NCBI RefSeq assembly: GCF_020054945.1
Contig: NZ_JAIHAU010000019.1
Span: 1 to 46,876 of the forward strand
From: Mahella sp.
Lineage (GTDB): Bacteria > Bacillota > Clostridia > Mahellales > Mahellaceae
Length of the DNA stretch: 46,876 bases
Reading direction: 5' to 3'
Shown here: positions 1-8,420 of the stretch, piece by piece
How the letters are laid out: every line of letters starts with the position of its first letter
Position numbering within the stretch: position 1 is the first letter of the stretch
Notes under the pieces: generated by a model
Told to the model about the DNA's origin: nothing
The model's database searches: none
What the model saw: the letters and a program-made list of their open reading frames with translations, nothing else
Program-made: the position numbers and the translations under genes

Positions 1-92
1 AATGTTTCCCAATATAAAGATAATTCATGTTGTCTTTTTTCACTTGCACTTATGTTGCGTGTATCTAAACGATGAGTAAATTTTTGTTCCAT
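1..92 (-). CDS. Unidentified protein, N-terminal fragment cut by the window edge
   Basis: An open frame starts with ATG at 92 and runs off the left edge. About 30 residues are visible, beginning MEQKFTHRLDT and rich in charged and polar residues. A GAAAGGA ribosome-binding site lies just upstream, which makes the start credible. In Bacillus the gene beyond spoVM is rpmB, but these residues do not look like ribosomal protein L28. I do not recognise the family; too little is visible to name it. Confidence 0.45.
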   Translation of the reverse strand, partial: MEQKFTHRLDTRNISASEKRQHELSLYWET

Positions 93-109
93 TAAAAAAT
101 CCTTTCGTG

Positions 110-142
110 GGAGGTCGGCTGGCCAAATAATGGTCAGCCTCC
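110..142 (-). terminator. Stem-loop at the end of spoVM
   Basis: GGAGG at 110-114 pairs with CCTCC at 138-142, and CTGGCCA (119-125) pairs with TGGTCAG (131-137) with one mismatch, around an AATAA loop. The hairpin overlaps the spoVM stop codon. On the minus strand a short T-run appears only about 12 bases later, just before the next ATG. It could be a weak terminator, an mRNA 3' stabiliser or an attenuator for the next gene. Confidence 0.4.
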
Positions 143-214
143 TATCCGAATGCCGAATATCGTTTTCAGCAAACCCCGCAACCCCCTCGGCGCTTTAAAC
201 ACATAAATCTTCAT
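134..214 (-). CDS. spoVM: Stage V sporulation protein M (26 aa)
   Basis: A 26-codon frame starts at 214 and stops with TGA at 134-136. Its protein begins MKIYVFKAPRGLRG and follows the SpoVM pattern M-K-x-Y-x-x-K-x-P-x-x-L-x-G. The length is exactly that of B. subtilis SpoVM, an amphipathic helix that recognises the convex forespore membrane and anchors the SpoIVA coat basement layer. A GGAGGT ribosome-binding site sits at 225-230. The position downstream of thiN matches the B. subtilis order thiN-spoVM. Unlike B. subtilis, a further small gene lies between the two. The identification rests on both sequence pattern and synteny. Confidence 0.85.
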   Translation of the reverse strand: MKIYVFKAPRGLRGLLKTIFGIRIGG

Positions 215-231
215 AACAGCCCACACCTCCG

Positions 232-390
232 CTACATGGATTTAACCGTAACGTAACCATACCATATAAGTAAACCGCCTAATATAAATAACCATACTTT
301 TACCGGCACTATGATGCCTATTATAACAATGCCGCCAGCCATCAGCGCTATACCGATCACACGCTTTGTATTAAGAGAGTTCCACCCCAT
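232..390 (-). CDS. Small two-helix membrane protein (52 aa)
   Basis: A 52-codon frame starts with ATG at 390 and stops with TAG at 232-234. An AGGAG ribosome-binding site precedes it. The protein begins MGWNSLNTKRVIGIALM and has two hydrophobic segments, about residues 11-28 and 31-46, separated by a short Pro-Val-Lys turn. It therefore probably forms a membrane hairpin. It lies between thiN and spoVM and is probably co-transcribed with spoVM, which starts 18 bases after its stop. I do not recognise a named family; a sporulation role is only suggested by location. Confidence 0.65.
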   Translation of the reverse strand: MGWNSLNTKRVIGIALMAGGIVIIGIIVPVKVWLFILGGLLIWYGYVTVKSM

Positions 391-459
391 CGACGACTCT
401 CCTCTCGAAAAAAAACTCCATATTTCATATTATGCAACTTATCGAAAAGTGACACAATT

Positions 460-1089
460 TTATAGCGCTGTATGCACTGCCAGCAACCAGCCCCCGCTCA
501 GCCTTATTAAGGCCTCGGAACCCGTAAAAACATTGCTCACGCCGAATGGATACCCGAAAGGGAATTTTCTATCCTTTACGGCATAATAAAGCCCATCAGT
601 AAATAAAATGGTAACCCCGTCGCCCAACGGGAGTAAAGAAAGCAGATCACCCTGTTTACCGCTTATTTTCAATTCATCGTCGCTCACATATAAAGCGCTG
701 TCTCCATCCACTATGCAAGCCGATATGCCGCTCTGTTTAAGCATGGCAAGCAGTGAAACGTTTGCAAAGGCATGATCGAACCGCCCGCCCAACGCAGCAT
801 ATAGCGTTATATCATCGCATCCATGTGCAATGCAATAGTTTATGGCCAAATGGGTATCGGTTTCATCTTTATCTTTGGGGTATTTTGAAAACTCCACTCC
901 TTTTGATTCAAAATAAGCCCTTGCCTCGTCGCTTATCGAATCCAGATCGCCTATTATGCAGTGAGGTACGATTCCCGCCTTATAGGCATGATCGGCGCCG
1001 CCATCCGCACATACTATGAGATCCGCGCCGGCACATTTTATAGTATTATAATCCTCCGCTATTCCATTGCATATAATTATGCCTTTCAT
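460..1089 (-). CDS. thiN: Thiamine pyrophosphokinase
   Basis: This 209-residue protein transfers pyrophosphate from ATP to thiamine to make the cofactor thiamine diphosphate. Family signatures visible are CADGGADHAY at about 27-36, GDLDS at 47-51 (metal and ATP-binding acidic residues), KDETDTHLA at about 74-82 and GGRFDHAFAN at 101-110. Length is normal for the family. It overlaps the end of rpe by 4 bases, so the two are translationally coupled. It is the last large gene of the conserved yicC-to-thiN block. ATG start. Confidence 0.93.
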   Translation of the reverse strand: MKGIIICNGIAEDYNTIKCAGADLIVCADGGADHAYKAGIVPHCIIGDLDSISDEARAYFESKGVEFSKYPKDKDETDTHLAINYCIAHGCDDITLYAALGGRFDHAFANVSLLAMLKQSGISACIVDGDSALYVSDDELKISGKQGDLLSLLPLGDGVTILFTDGLYYAVKDRKFPFGYPFGVSNVFTGSEALIRLSGGWLLAVHTAL

Positions 1090-1754
1090 ATCATAGCACC
1101 GCGCAGCATGTTATATTTGAAGTCAGCGGCAGCTTCGGCTATATCGGGTTGATTTAATATAGCCGATCCAGTGACTATAACATTGGCTCCGGCAGCCATC
1201 ACACCATGCACATTATCCATCGTTATGCCGCCGTCTGTCTGTATGTCGAAGTTAAATCCACGCTTATCCTTTATCCTCTTTAAATCAGCTATCTTATCCA
1301 ACATGGATGGTATGAACTGCTGACCTCCAAAACCCGGGTTAACCGTCATCAATAGTATCATGTCCGCCGCATCCATAATATAGTCCAGCACCGACAGCGG
1401 AGTGGCCGGATTCAATGCTATAGCCGCTTTTAAACCGTTTCTTTTTATAATATCTATGGTTCTCAGCGGATGGCGCAACACCTCTGCATGTACCGTTATG
1501 GAATCGGCCCCCGCTTTAGAAAATGCATCTATATATTCATCGGGGTTATCTATCATGAGGTGGACGTCCGTGAACATATTTATATGAGATTTTATCGACT
1601 TTACCACCATAGGGCCCATGCTAATATTAGGCACAAAGTGGCCGTCCATTACATCCACATGTATACCATCGGCGCCGCCTTTTTGCAACTCCTTAACTGC
1701 ATGGCCCAAATCGAAGAAATCCGCCGACAATATGGATGGAATTAGTTTCACCAT
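1086..1754 (-). CDS. rpe: Ribulose-phosphate 3-epimerase
   Basis: This 222-residue TIM-barrel enzyme interconverts ribulose 5-phosphate and xylulose 5-phosphate in the pentose phosphate pathway. The N-terminal PSILSADF motif is present, as is HVDVMDGHFVPN at about 32-43 with the metal-binding His and catalytic Asp. MTVNPGFGGQQF and the DGGI phosphate-binding segment follow. Length is typical. It overlaps rsgA upstream by 7 bases and thiN downstream by 4, which fits one transcript for the block. Confidence 0.95.
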   Translation of the reverse strand: MVKLIPSILSADFFDLGHAVKELQKGGADGIHVDVMDGHFVPNISMGPMVVKSIKSHINMFTDVHLMIDNPDEYIDAFSKAGADSITVHAEVLRHPLRTIDIIKRNGLKAAIALNPATPLSVLDYIMDAADMILLMTVNPGFGGQQFIPSMLDKIADLKRIKDKRGFNFDIQTDGGITMDNVHGVMAAGANVIVTGSAILNQPDIAEAAADFKYNMLRGAMI

Positions 1755-2632
1755 CGTACAAATCCTTTCTCCCGTTCCAGTTCGTTCTGAATATAGACAT
1801 AGCGCTCATATCTGCCTCTATCTATCAATCCTTGTTCAACGGCCTGCCTGACAGCGCAATCAGGCTCTTTTAAGTGCAGACAGTTTCTGAAATGACATTC
1901 TGCAGCATATGATGAAAATTCTCTATAGAAAGCCGCCGCTTCTTCTTTTGTCAATCGGAGCTCGAATGCGCTAAATCCTGGTGTATCGGCTATCATACCG
2001 CCATCTACGGCCAGCAGCTCGACATGCCGCGTAGTATGTTTGCCCAATCCGGCTTTAGCGCTTATTTCTCCCACTGCCATACGGTTTTGACCGCATATAG
2101 CATTTATAATGCTCGATTTTCCTACGCCCGATTGACCTGCTATAACCGATATCTTACCGCGTAAAAAACGTTTTACATCCTCTATACCCCTCATAGAGCG
2201 GGCTACGCTGATATAAACAACGTCATAGCCCGCCGTCTGATAGGCCTTGCTGATAGCCTTACATTGAACCATTCCATCATCTAAATCTATTTTATTTATA
2301 CATACTATAATATCCAGTTGTTGTTTTTCTGCAGCCAATATAAGCTTATCCAATTGCAACAGGTTTGGCTCCGGTTGCGCCACAGCTACCACCGCGACCA
2401 TCTGATCGACATTGGCCACCGGAGGCCTCGCCAGCTCATTGCGTCTCGGCATTATTTCATCTATTACCCCTGTACCATCATCCAAAACCTTTATGCGCAC
2501 CTTATCCCCTACCATAGGTATTATATTGAGTTTTCTAAACTTGCCTCGAGCTTTACAGTCATATATATTATCAGCTACCGCCACCTTATATAAACCGCCC
2601 ACACCCTTTATTATAATACCTTCCAGGATCAT
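1748..2632 (-). CDS. rsgA: Ribosome small-subunit-dependent GTPase A
   Basis: RsgA is a circularly permuted GTPase that proofreads late 30S subunit assembly. The 294-residue protein has an OB-fold N-terminus, then the permuted order of GTPase motifs: NKID at 113-116 (G4), GQSGVGKSS at 166-174 (Walker A, G1) and DTPG at 216-219 (G3). The C-terminal zinc knuckle uses Cys246, Cys251, His253 and Cys259. The gene overlaps the kinase gene by 4 bases. Linkage of rsgA to a PASTA kinase and PP2C phosphatase is conserved in Firmicutes, and RsgA is a known kinase substrate there. Confidence 0.95.
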   Translation of the reverse strand: MILEGIIIKGVGGLYKVAVADNIYDCKARGKFRKLNIIPMVGDKVRIKVLDDGTGVIDEIMPRRNELARPPVANVDQMVAVVAVAQPEPNLLQLDKLILAAEKQQLDIIVCINKIDLDDGMVQCKAISKAYQTAGYDVVYISVARSMRGIEDVKRFLRGKISVIAGQSGVGKSSIINAICGQNRMAVGEISAKAGLGKHTTRHVELLAVDGGMIADTPGFSAFELRLTKEEAAAFYREFSSYAAECHFRNCLHLKEPDCAVRQAVEQGLIDRGRYERYVYIQNELEREKGFVRW

Positions 2633-4569
2633 GAATCCTCCTTGGTAAAATCTATTTCTATGCTTTTATAAAGTTGATCGAATATATATACTTCCACTAC
2701 GGCTTTGCTCTTACCCTCCACATTTATTTTTATTTCATTTTCAGAAGGCTTATGAACTCCTTGATAGACAACTTCTGTTACATCGCCTTCTTTTTTAAGC
2801 ACCTTTATAACAAGCTCTTCAGCAGGTTTTTCCGGATCTTCCGGATCCGGCCAGTCCTGAGGCAAGGGTATGGTTATCTGCTTGGGCGAGTATATCTTCG
2901 GCTTTCCGCTGCTCACCCAGAAGTCTACCGCACTGCCTTCGGTTACTTGAGTTTGTGGTTCCGGATTTTGCCTTAATATAACATCCTTATCATATGAGCT
3001 GTCTTCTCTGACAATACGCCCGATTTTAAGCCCGTATGATTCCAGAACTTTTTGAGCATCGTCCAAAAGCTGTCCCGAAAAATCCGGCAGCGTTATAGTA
3101 GTTGTCTCCGGACCATCGCTAACGACGTAATCCACCTTTATATTGTCTCCGGTTACATGTATACCTGCTTTTGGATTCTGGTCCATCACATACCCGGCAG
3201 GGTATTCGTCACTGTAGCTATGCCTTACCTCACCCGACTCTAGACCTGCCTCCTCTAATATTAATTTCGCTTCGGGTTCGGTTTTGTTTATTATAGATGG
3301 CACCTCTATATCCTGAGTGCCCTGGCTTACGACCACATTTACGGCAGCCCCTTTTTTTACCGTTGTATTGGGCTGGGGATCTTGCGAAATTATATATCCC
3401 TCCGGCACTTCATCATTGTACTGGCGATCGACGACATTCATAACTAATCCAAGAGATTCCAATTGCTGTCTAGCAACACTTTCTTCCTGACGCAATATAG
3501 ATGGCACCGTTACATCAGGTACGGCAAAATAATCATTATATACCCTCATAGCCGTCGCTGCTCCGGCTGCCATAATAGCAATAATAGCAACCGTTATGAT
3601 AACAACCTTCCACACCCTCCTAGCGGGACGTTCTTCGGCAGAAGGTTGCGGTTTGTCATGATCGCGCTCATGTATGGCAGGTACTACTCGCGTAGGCTCA
3701 TCGACCATGGAGTCGCTAATACTGACGAATGTACCGTATGGCTCGCGCAGTACACGCCGCAAATCCATCATCATCTCCATAGCACTATCGTAGCGTCGAT
3801 CCCTGTCCTTTTGCAAAGCTTTTGTTATAACTTGATCCAGCGCCGGCGGCACATCCGGATTAAGCTCCCTGACCGATCTTATATCATCATGTAAATGCTT
3901 AAGCGCTATCGCTACAGCGGTATCGCCTGTGAACGGCACCTGGCCCGTCACCATCTCATAGAGCACCACGCCCAGCGAATATATATCCGACTTGGCATCT
4001 ACATACCCACCACGAGCCTGCTCCGGCGACAGATAATGCACCGATCCCATGGTATCGGTGTCGTACAGCGTGGTAGAAATATCGGCCACGGCTTTGGCGA
4101 TGCCGAAATCGGTTACTTTCACCACACCGTCAGCGGTAAGCATTATATTCTGAGGCTTTATATCCCTATGTACTATACCGTGCTTATGGGCATGATCCAA
4201 TGCCGCACATATTTGTATGGCTATATTTACAGCCCTCTCATATGTCAAAGGAGCGTCGCGTTTTATAACATCCTTAAGTGTGGGGCCGTCTATATATTCC
4301 ATAACTATATATCTTAGATTGTTATCATTGCCTATATCGTATATATTAACTATATTATGATGGGAGAGTGAAGCGGCAGCCTGCGCTTCTTTTCTAAAAC
4401 GCCTTATGAATTCCTCATTGTTGGCATACTCCGGCCTTAGGATTTTCACCGCCACATCGCGGCTAAGCAGATGACAATGTGCCCTATACACCACCGCCAT
4501 GCCGCCTTCGCCTATCTTCTCCACTATTTCATAGCGCCCGCCCAATATCTTACCGATTAATGCATCCAT
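2629..4569 (-). CDS. prkC: PASTA-domain Ser/Thr protein kinase
   Basis: This is a 646-residue membrane-anchored eukaryote-type kinase. The catalytic domain covers about residues 12-275: glycine loop GEGGMAVVY at 20-28, ATP-binding Lys42, HRD at 134-136 and DFG at 154-156. One membrane helix spans about 321-341. Three PASTA repeats follow outside the cell (about 350-560), each with the VPS...A...L...GL pattern, and they probably bind muropeptides. A further extracellular tail of about 80 residues follows. In B. subtilis the homologue senses peptidoglycan fragments during germination. It overlaps the phosphatase gene by 13 bases. Confidence 0.94.
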   Translation of the reverse strand: MDALIGKILGGRYEIVEKIGEGGMAVVYRAHCHLLSRDVAVKILRPEYANNEEFIRRFRKEAQAAASLSHHNIVNIYDIGNDNNLRYIVMEYIDGPTLKDVIKRDAPLTYERAVNIAIQICAALDHAHKHGIVHRDIKPQNIMLTADGVVKVTDFGIAKAVADISTTLYDTDTMGSVHYLSPEQARGGYVDAKSDIYSLGVVLYEMVTGQVPFTGDTAVAIALKHLHDDIRSVRELNPDVPPALDQVITKALQKDRDRRYDSAMEMMMDLRRVLREPYGTFVSISDSMVDEPTRVVPAIHERDHDKPQPSAEERPARRVWKVVIITVAIIAIMAAGAATAMRVYNDYFAVPDVTVPSILRQEESVARQQLESLGLVMNVVDRQYNDEVPEGYIISQDPQPNTTVKKGAAVNVVVSQGTQDIEVPSIINKTEPEAKLILEEAGLESGEVRHSYSDEYPAGYVMDQNPKAGIHVTGDNIKVDYVVSDGPETTTITLPDFSGQLLDDAQKVLESYGLKIGRIVREDSSYDKDVILRQNPEPQTQVTEGSAVDFWVSSGKPKIYSPKQITIPLPQDWPDPEDPEKPAEELVIKVLKKEGDVTEVVYQGVHKPSENEIKINVEGKSKAVVEVYIFDQLYKSIEIDFTKEDS

Positions 4570-5315
4570 TCATCTTTTTCCCCTATTCTAGATTGTTGAA
4601 AGAGGATAACGGTAATATTATCCAAACCACCTCTATCATTGGCAAGCCTAACCATAGCATCAGCCTTATAGCTTAATTCATTATCGGCGGCGCATATCTC
4701 CCATATCTCCTGATCGCTCAATTGACATGTAAGACCATCAGTGCACAGCAATAATATATCTCCGGCATTATAGGGAATTTCCACGCGGTCTATTTCTATA
4801 TTATCCTCGCTGCCCAACGCCCTGGTTATCACATTGCGCTGCGGATGATTAAACGCCTGGTCTTTGGTAATAGTCCCCTTATTGACCATCTCTTGTACAA
4901 GTGAATGATCTTCGGTAAGCTGCTTGATGCAGCTTTCGTTTATCAAATAAGCCCTGCTGTCGCCGATATGCGTTATATAGATCTTGTCATCGGTTACCCA
5001 TGCTGCTGTCATTGTAGTGCCCATACCCTCATATTGCTCATACTGCTCAGATAATTCGATGAGCCGTCTATTAGCGTATTGCATGGCATTGGCCATTAAA
5101 TCGGCGAAATGGATGCGATCCGTTTTATGCTGTTTTATATAGTCCACCATAGCATTAATAGCTATATAACTCGCGACGTCACCCGCATTGTGTCCACCCA
5201 TACCATCAGCGACCAATAGCACGTTATCGCATATTCTTTTGCCATCGGGTATAAAATAATAATCTTCATTATGGCTGCGCATCTTGCCCCTATCGCTTAA
5301 AGCTGCTATCCCCAT
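4557..5315 (-). CDS. prpC: PP2C-type Ser/Thr protein phosphatase
   Basis: This 252-residue metal-dependent phosphatase is the expected partner that reverses phosphorylation by the adjacent PASTA kinase. Metal-binding acidic motifs are visible: NED at about 16-18, VADGMGGHNAGD at about 35-46, a GDSRAYL motif near the middle, and GGLDNITVIL near the C-terminus. No signal peptide or membrane segment is seen, so it is cytosolic. Its 3' end overlaps the kinase start, which couples translation of the pair. It lies 12 bases after rlmN. Confidence 0.93.
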   Translation of the reverse strand: MGIAALSDRGKMRSHNEDYYFIPDGKRICDNVLLVADGMGGHNAGDVASYIAINAMVDYIKQHKTDRIHFADLMANAMQYANRRLIELSEQYEQYEGMGTTMTAAWVTDDKIYITHIGDSRAYLINESCIKQLTEDHSLVQEMVNKGTITKDQAFNHPQRNVITRALGSEDNIEIDRVEIPYNAGDILLLCTDGLTCQLSDQEIWEICAADNELSYKADAMVRLANDRGGLDNITVILFQQSRIGEKDEWMH

Positions 5316-5327
5316 ATCATCCCTCCA

Positions 5328-6362
5328 TCACTCATCGACAAAGCGGCGGCGCAATTGGCCGCACGCCGCATCTATATCAGTACCCAAACGCCTCCGTATG
5401 CTCACAGGTATACCTTTTTTATTCAGTATGCCATAAAAATGCTCTATTTGTTTCTGTGAAGACGGTTGAAATTCACGTCCTTCCACATCGTTAAACGGTA
5501 TAAGATTGACGTGGCATATCATGCCCTTAAGCGCATCGGCCAGCATATACGCATGCTCTTCTCTGTCATTTATATCCTTAAGCATTATATACTCAAACGT
5601 AATCCTCCTGCCTGTTTTTTCAATATAATAATTGCAAGCTTTTATTATATCATCTATCGAATAAGCCTTGGATATAGGTATAAGCTGCTTGCGTATGTCG
5701 TCGTTAGGAGCATGCAATGATACTGCCAACGTAATAGGCATACCTTCTTTTGCCAGATCATATATGTGCGGTACCAATCCACACGTGGACAACGTAATAT
5801 TCCTGTAGCTCATATTAAGGCCCTTAGGCTCATGCAGCAGACGCATAAAGGCTATGCTTTGCTCGTAGTTGTCCAATGGCTCGCCGCTACCCATCAGCAC
5901 TACATGCGAAACCCTCTGGCCGATATCCTGCTGTATACGCAGTACCTGATCAATCATCTCACCTTTGGTAAGATTCCTCTTTACGCCTTTTATAGTAGAT
6001 GCACAAAACGCACATCCCATGCGGCAGCCTATCTGTGTGGATACGCATACGCTGTTACCGTACTCATATCTCATCAATACACTTTCTATTATATTACCAT
6101 CTTTTAATAAAAACAAATATTTCATAGCGCTGCCATCCTCAGACTGCTGGCGCTTATATATGCGGCATGAATCGGTATAGCAACGTTCCTTCAGCCTCTT
6201 GCGGAAATCCGCTGGCATATTGCTCATCTCATCTATATCGTCTATACCTTTATAAATCCAGCTAAATATTTGCTGGGCGCGGTATGCCGGCTGTCCGAGC
6301 TGTTGAACCAGTTTACTCATATCATCCATGCTCATATCCTTAAGAGCTATCGGTTCTTCCAT
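5328..6362 (-). CDS. rlmN: Dual-specificity 23S rRNA/tRNA adenine C2 methyltransferase
   Basis: RlmN is a radical-SAM enzyme that methylates C2 of A2503 in 23S rRNA and A37 in some tRNAs. The 344-residue protein carries the CxxxCxxC iron-sulphur motif at Cys113, Cys117 and Cys120. It also has the GEPLDNY segment and the C-terminal AACGQL motif, in which Cys334 would be the cysteine forming the transient methyl link to RNA. Length is normal. It lies 4 bases downstream of rsmB, again in the B. subtilis order. Confidence 0.95.
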   Translation of the reverse strand: MEEPIALKDMSMDDMSKLVQQLGQPAYRAQQIFSWIYKGIDDIDEMSNMPADFRKRLKERCYTDSCRIYKRQQSEDGSAMKYLFLLKDGNIIESVLMRYEYGNSVCVSTQIGCRMGCAFCASTIKGVKRNLTKGEMIDQVLRIQQDIGQRVSHVVLMGSGEPLDNYEQSIAFMRLLHEPKGLNMSYRNITLSTCGLVPHIYDLAKEGMPITLAVSLHAPNDDIRKQLIPISKAYSIDDIIKACNYYIEKTGRRITFEYIMLKDINDREEHAYMLADALKGMICHVNLIPFNDVEGREFQPSSQKQIEHFYGILNKKGIPVSIRRRLGTDIDAACGQLRRRFVDE

Positions 6363-6366
6363 ACCT

Positions 6367-7710
6367 TCACCTCACTTTAAGCATTCTAGCCACGAAAAAG
6401 CCATCTATTTTATCCTCATTCGGATAAAATTGTACCCATTTATCCCTGCTGTCATGATAAACACTTAACGCATGCGGCAATTTTTGATAGACGTCGTCCA
6501 ATATAAAGTCGCTGTGATCATTTAAAAAATTATTTATCATATTCTGATTTTCATCGGGGTTTATGGTACATGTACTGTAAATGAGTGCGCCTTGTGGTTT
6601 AACATAACGGCTGCATGTATCCAATATTCGCCTTTGTATCTGCAAAAGCTCTCCTATATCTTTTTCGGCCCTCCGCCATTTTATGTCCGGCTTATGCCGT
6701 ATAATGCCTAATCCTGAGCATGGAGCATCTATCAGCACCGCATCGGCTATATCATACCAATCCTCATTATATACGGTGCTGTCATGGCATACGGCTTCTA
6801 CACAATTTACACCAAGCCTGGCGCATTGTGCCTTTATAAGCTCTATCCTATGAGGATACACGTCGATCGACAGTATGCGTCCTTGGTTTTTCATAAACTG
6901 CGCCATATGGACAGCTTTGCCGCCGGGCGCACCGCAGGCATCAATTATGATTTGTCCCGGCCTAGGATCCACCGCATGAGCCACCATCATAGACGCCTCG
7001 TCCTGAACAGCAAAAAGCCCGTCGTTATAACCCGGCAGGCTTTGTACATCGACATTTTGTTCTATATTAAGCGCCTCGGGCAGATATACCCCGCAACTAT
7101 GGGCTATATCGTGCCGCTCCAACAATTTTACAAAATCATCCTGCGATATCTTGAGCTCATTAGCCCTTATAGTCAAAAGCGGCCTGATATTTTGTGCGGC
7201 ACAAAGCTCCTCCACAAACGTTTCATCCATAGTATTAAGCCATAAGCGTATCATCCATTCGGGAAAGGAATACTTAAGCGCTATTCTGGAAACACCATCC
7301 TGAGGAAAAAGGGAAACAATATCGTCTTTTTCTTGTATAAGGCGCCTTAATACGGCGTTAACATATCCGGCTTCTCTTTGGCCGGCGCGCTTTTTTGCCA
7401 ATTCCACACTGCTGTCGCACGCGGCAAAATCAGGAACCTTGTCCATATACAGTATCTGATACATGCCCATGCGCAATATATTTCTAATCCAAGGCGATGC
7501 CTTACCTCCTCTGGAATAGCGCTTTATAAGCCAATCCAGCATCAGGCGGTAGCGCGTAACGCCATATACGATGTCGGTTATAAAAGCTCTGTCCAGCGTT
7601 GAAAGGCTATTATCTTTCAACGCCGGTTTAATCTCTAAATTTATATAGCCCTTTTTAATATCTATATCATGCAATAGCTTCAGTGCTGCGTCTCTTGCTT
7701 TATCTACCAT
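6367..7710 (-). CDS. rsmB: 16S rRNA cytosine-967 C5-methyltransferase
   Basis: This 447-residue protein has an N-terminal NusB-like RNA-binding domain (about 1-145). A SAM-dependent methyltransferase domain follows: the DACGAPGGKAVH SAM loop, the DAPCSGLG motif and STCTINPDEN, which holds the catalytic cysteine. It modifies C967 of 16S rRNA. Length is typical. It follows the metallopeptidase gene by 6 bases. In most relatives rsmB directly follows fmt; here the peptidase gene is inserted between them. Confidence 0.93.
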   Translation of the reverse strand: MVDKARDAALKLLHDIDIKKGYINLEIKPALKDNSLSTLDRAFITDIVYGVTRYRLMLDWLIKRYSRGGKASPWIRNILRMGMYQILYMDKVPDFAACDSSVELAKKRAGQREAGYVNAVLRRLIQEKDDIVSLFPQDGVSRIALKYSFPEWMIRLWLNTMDETFVEELCAAQNIRPLLTIRANELKISQDDFVKLLERHDIAHSCGVYLPEALNIEQNVDVQSLPGYNDGLFAVQDEASMMVAHAVDPRPGQIIIDACGAPGGKAVHMAQFMKNQGRILSIDVYPHRIELIKAQCARLGVNCVEAVCHDSTVYNEDWYDIADAVLIDAPCSGLGIIRHKPDIKWRRAEKDIGELLQIQRRILDTCSRYVKPQGALIYSTCTINPDENQNMINNFLNDHSDFILDDVYQKLPHALSVYHDSRDKWVQFYPNEDKIDGFFVARMLKVR

Positions 7711-7716
7711 ATAATA

Positions 7717-8409
7717 TCAGTCTCTGTCGCCTCTTATAAGAAGCAGTCTTAATAGTTGAGCTATAGATACCGCGGCTGCAGCCACATATGTCAAAGCAGC
7801 TGCGCTCAATACAGCCCTAGCCTTCGGTCGCTCGTCATCGGTTATAATACCGCTCTGGCTCATCATCGCTAACGCCCTATGACTAGCATTAAATTCCACA
7901 GGCAACGTTATTATCTGAAACAATACCGCTGCAGAAAACAATATTATGCCCGCATCTATCAAACTGGCCGAACTCATTATAAGGCCTAATATAATAAGTA
8001 TCCAAGTAAACTGTGCGCTAAAATTCACTATCGGCACCAGTGCGTTGCGCGCTATGAGCGGAAAATAACCGCGCTGATGCTGTACGGCATGGCCGCTCTC
8101 ATGCGCGGCGACGCTTATAGAGGCTATAGACGGTTGGGAATAAACCGGCTCCGACAAGCGCAGTACGCGTTTTGATGGATCATAGTGATCGGTCAAAGCC
8201 CCCGGTATGCGTTCTATGCGCACATCGTTCAAACCATTGGCATCCAATATATAACGTGCTACCTCAGCACCGGTATACCCTTTCCTGTTAGGTACCTTAA
8301 GATATTTGGCAAATGTGCTTTGCACCTTAAATTGGGCGTACATCGCCAATATAATGGCCGGTATAAAAAATAGCAAAAAACCTGTATCGAATCCATACAA
8401 ATATGGCAT
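7717..8409 (-). CDS. Neutral zinc metallopeptidase, YugP type
   Basis: This 230-residue integral membrane protein has the zinc-protease signature HESGH at 103-107 (HExxH) within AAHESGHAVQHQ. Hydrophobic segments lie at about 8-25, 120-155 and 195-215. This is the DUF/peptidase family typified by B. subtilis YugP, often found in Clostridia between fmt and rsmB. The active site probably faces the cytosol or the membrane interface. The substrate is unknown. It is 11 bases downstream of fmt, so it belongs to the translation-maturation operon by position. Confidence 0.85.
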   Translation of the reverse strand: MPYLYGFDTGFLLFFIPAIILAMYAQFKVQSTFAKYLKVPNRKGYTGAEVARYILDANGLNDVRIERIPGALTDHYDPSKRVLRLSEPVYSQPSIASISVAAHESGHAVQHQRGYFPLIARNALVPIVNFSAQFTWILIILGLIMSSASLIDAGIILFSAAVLFQIITLPVEFNASHRALAMMSQSGIITDDERPKARAVLSAAALTYVAAAAVSIAQLLRLLLIRGDRD

Positions 8410-8420
8410 ATAAATTCCCC

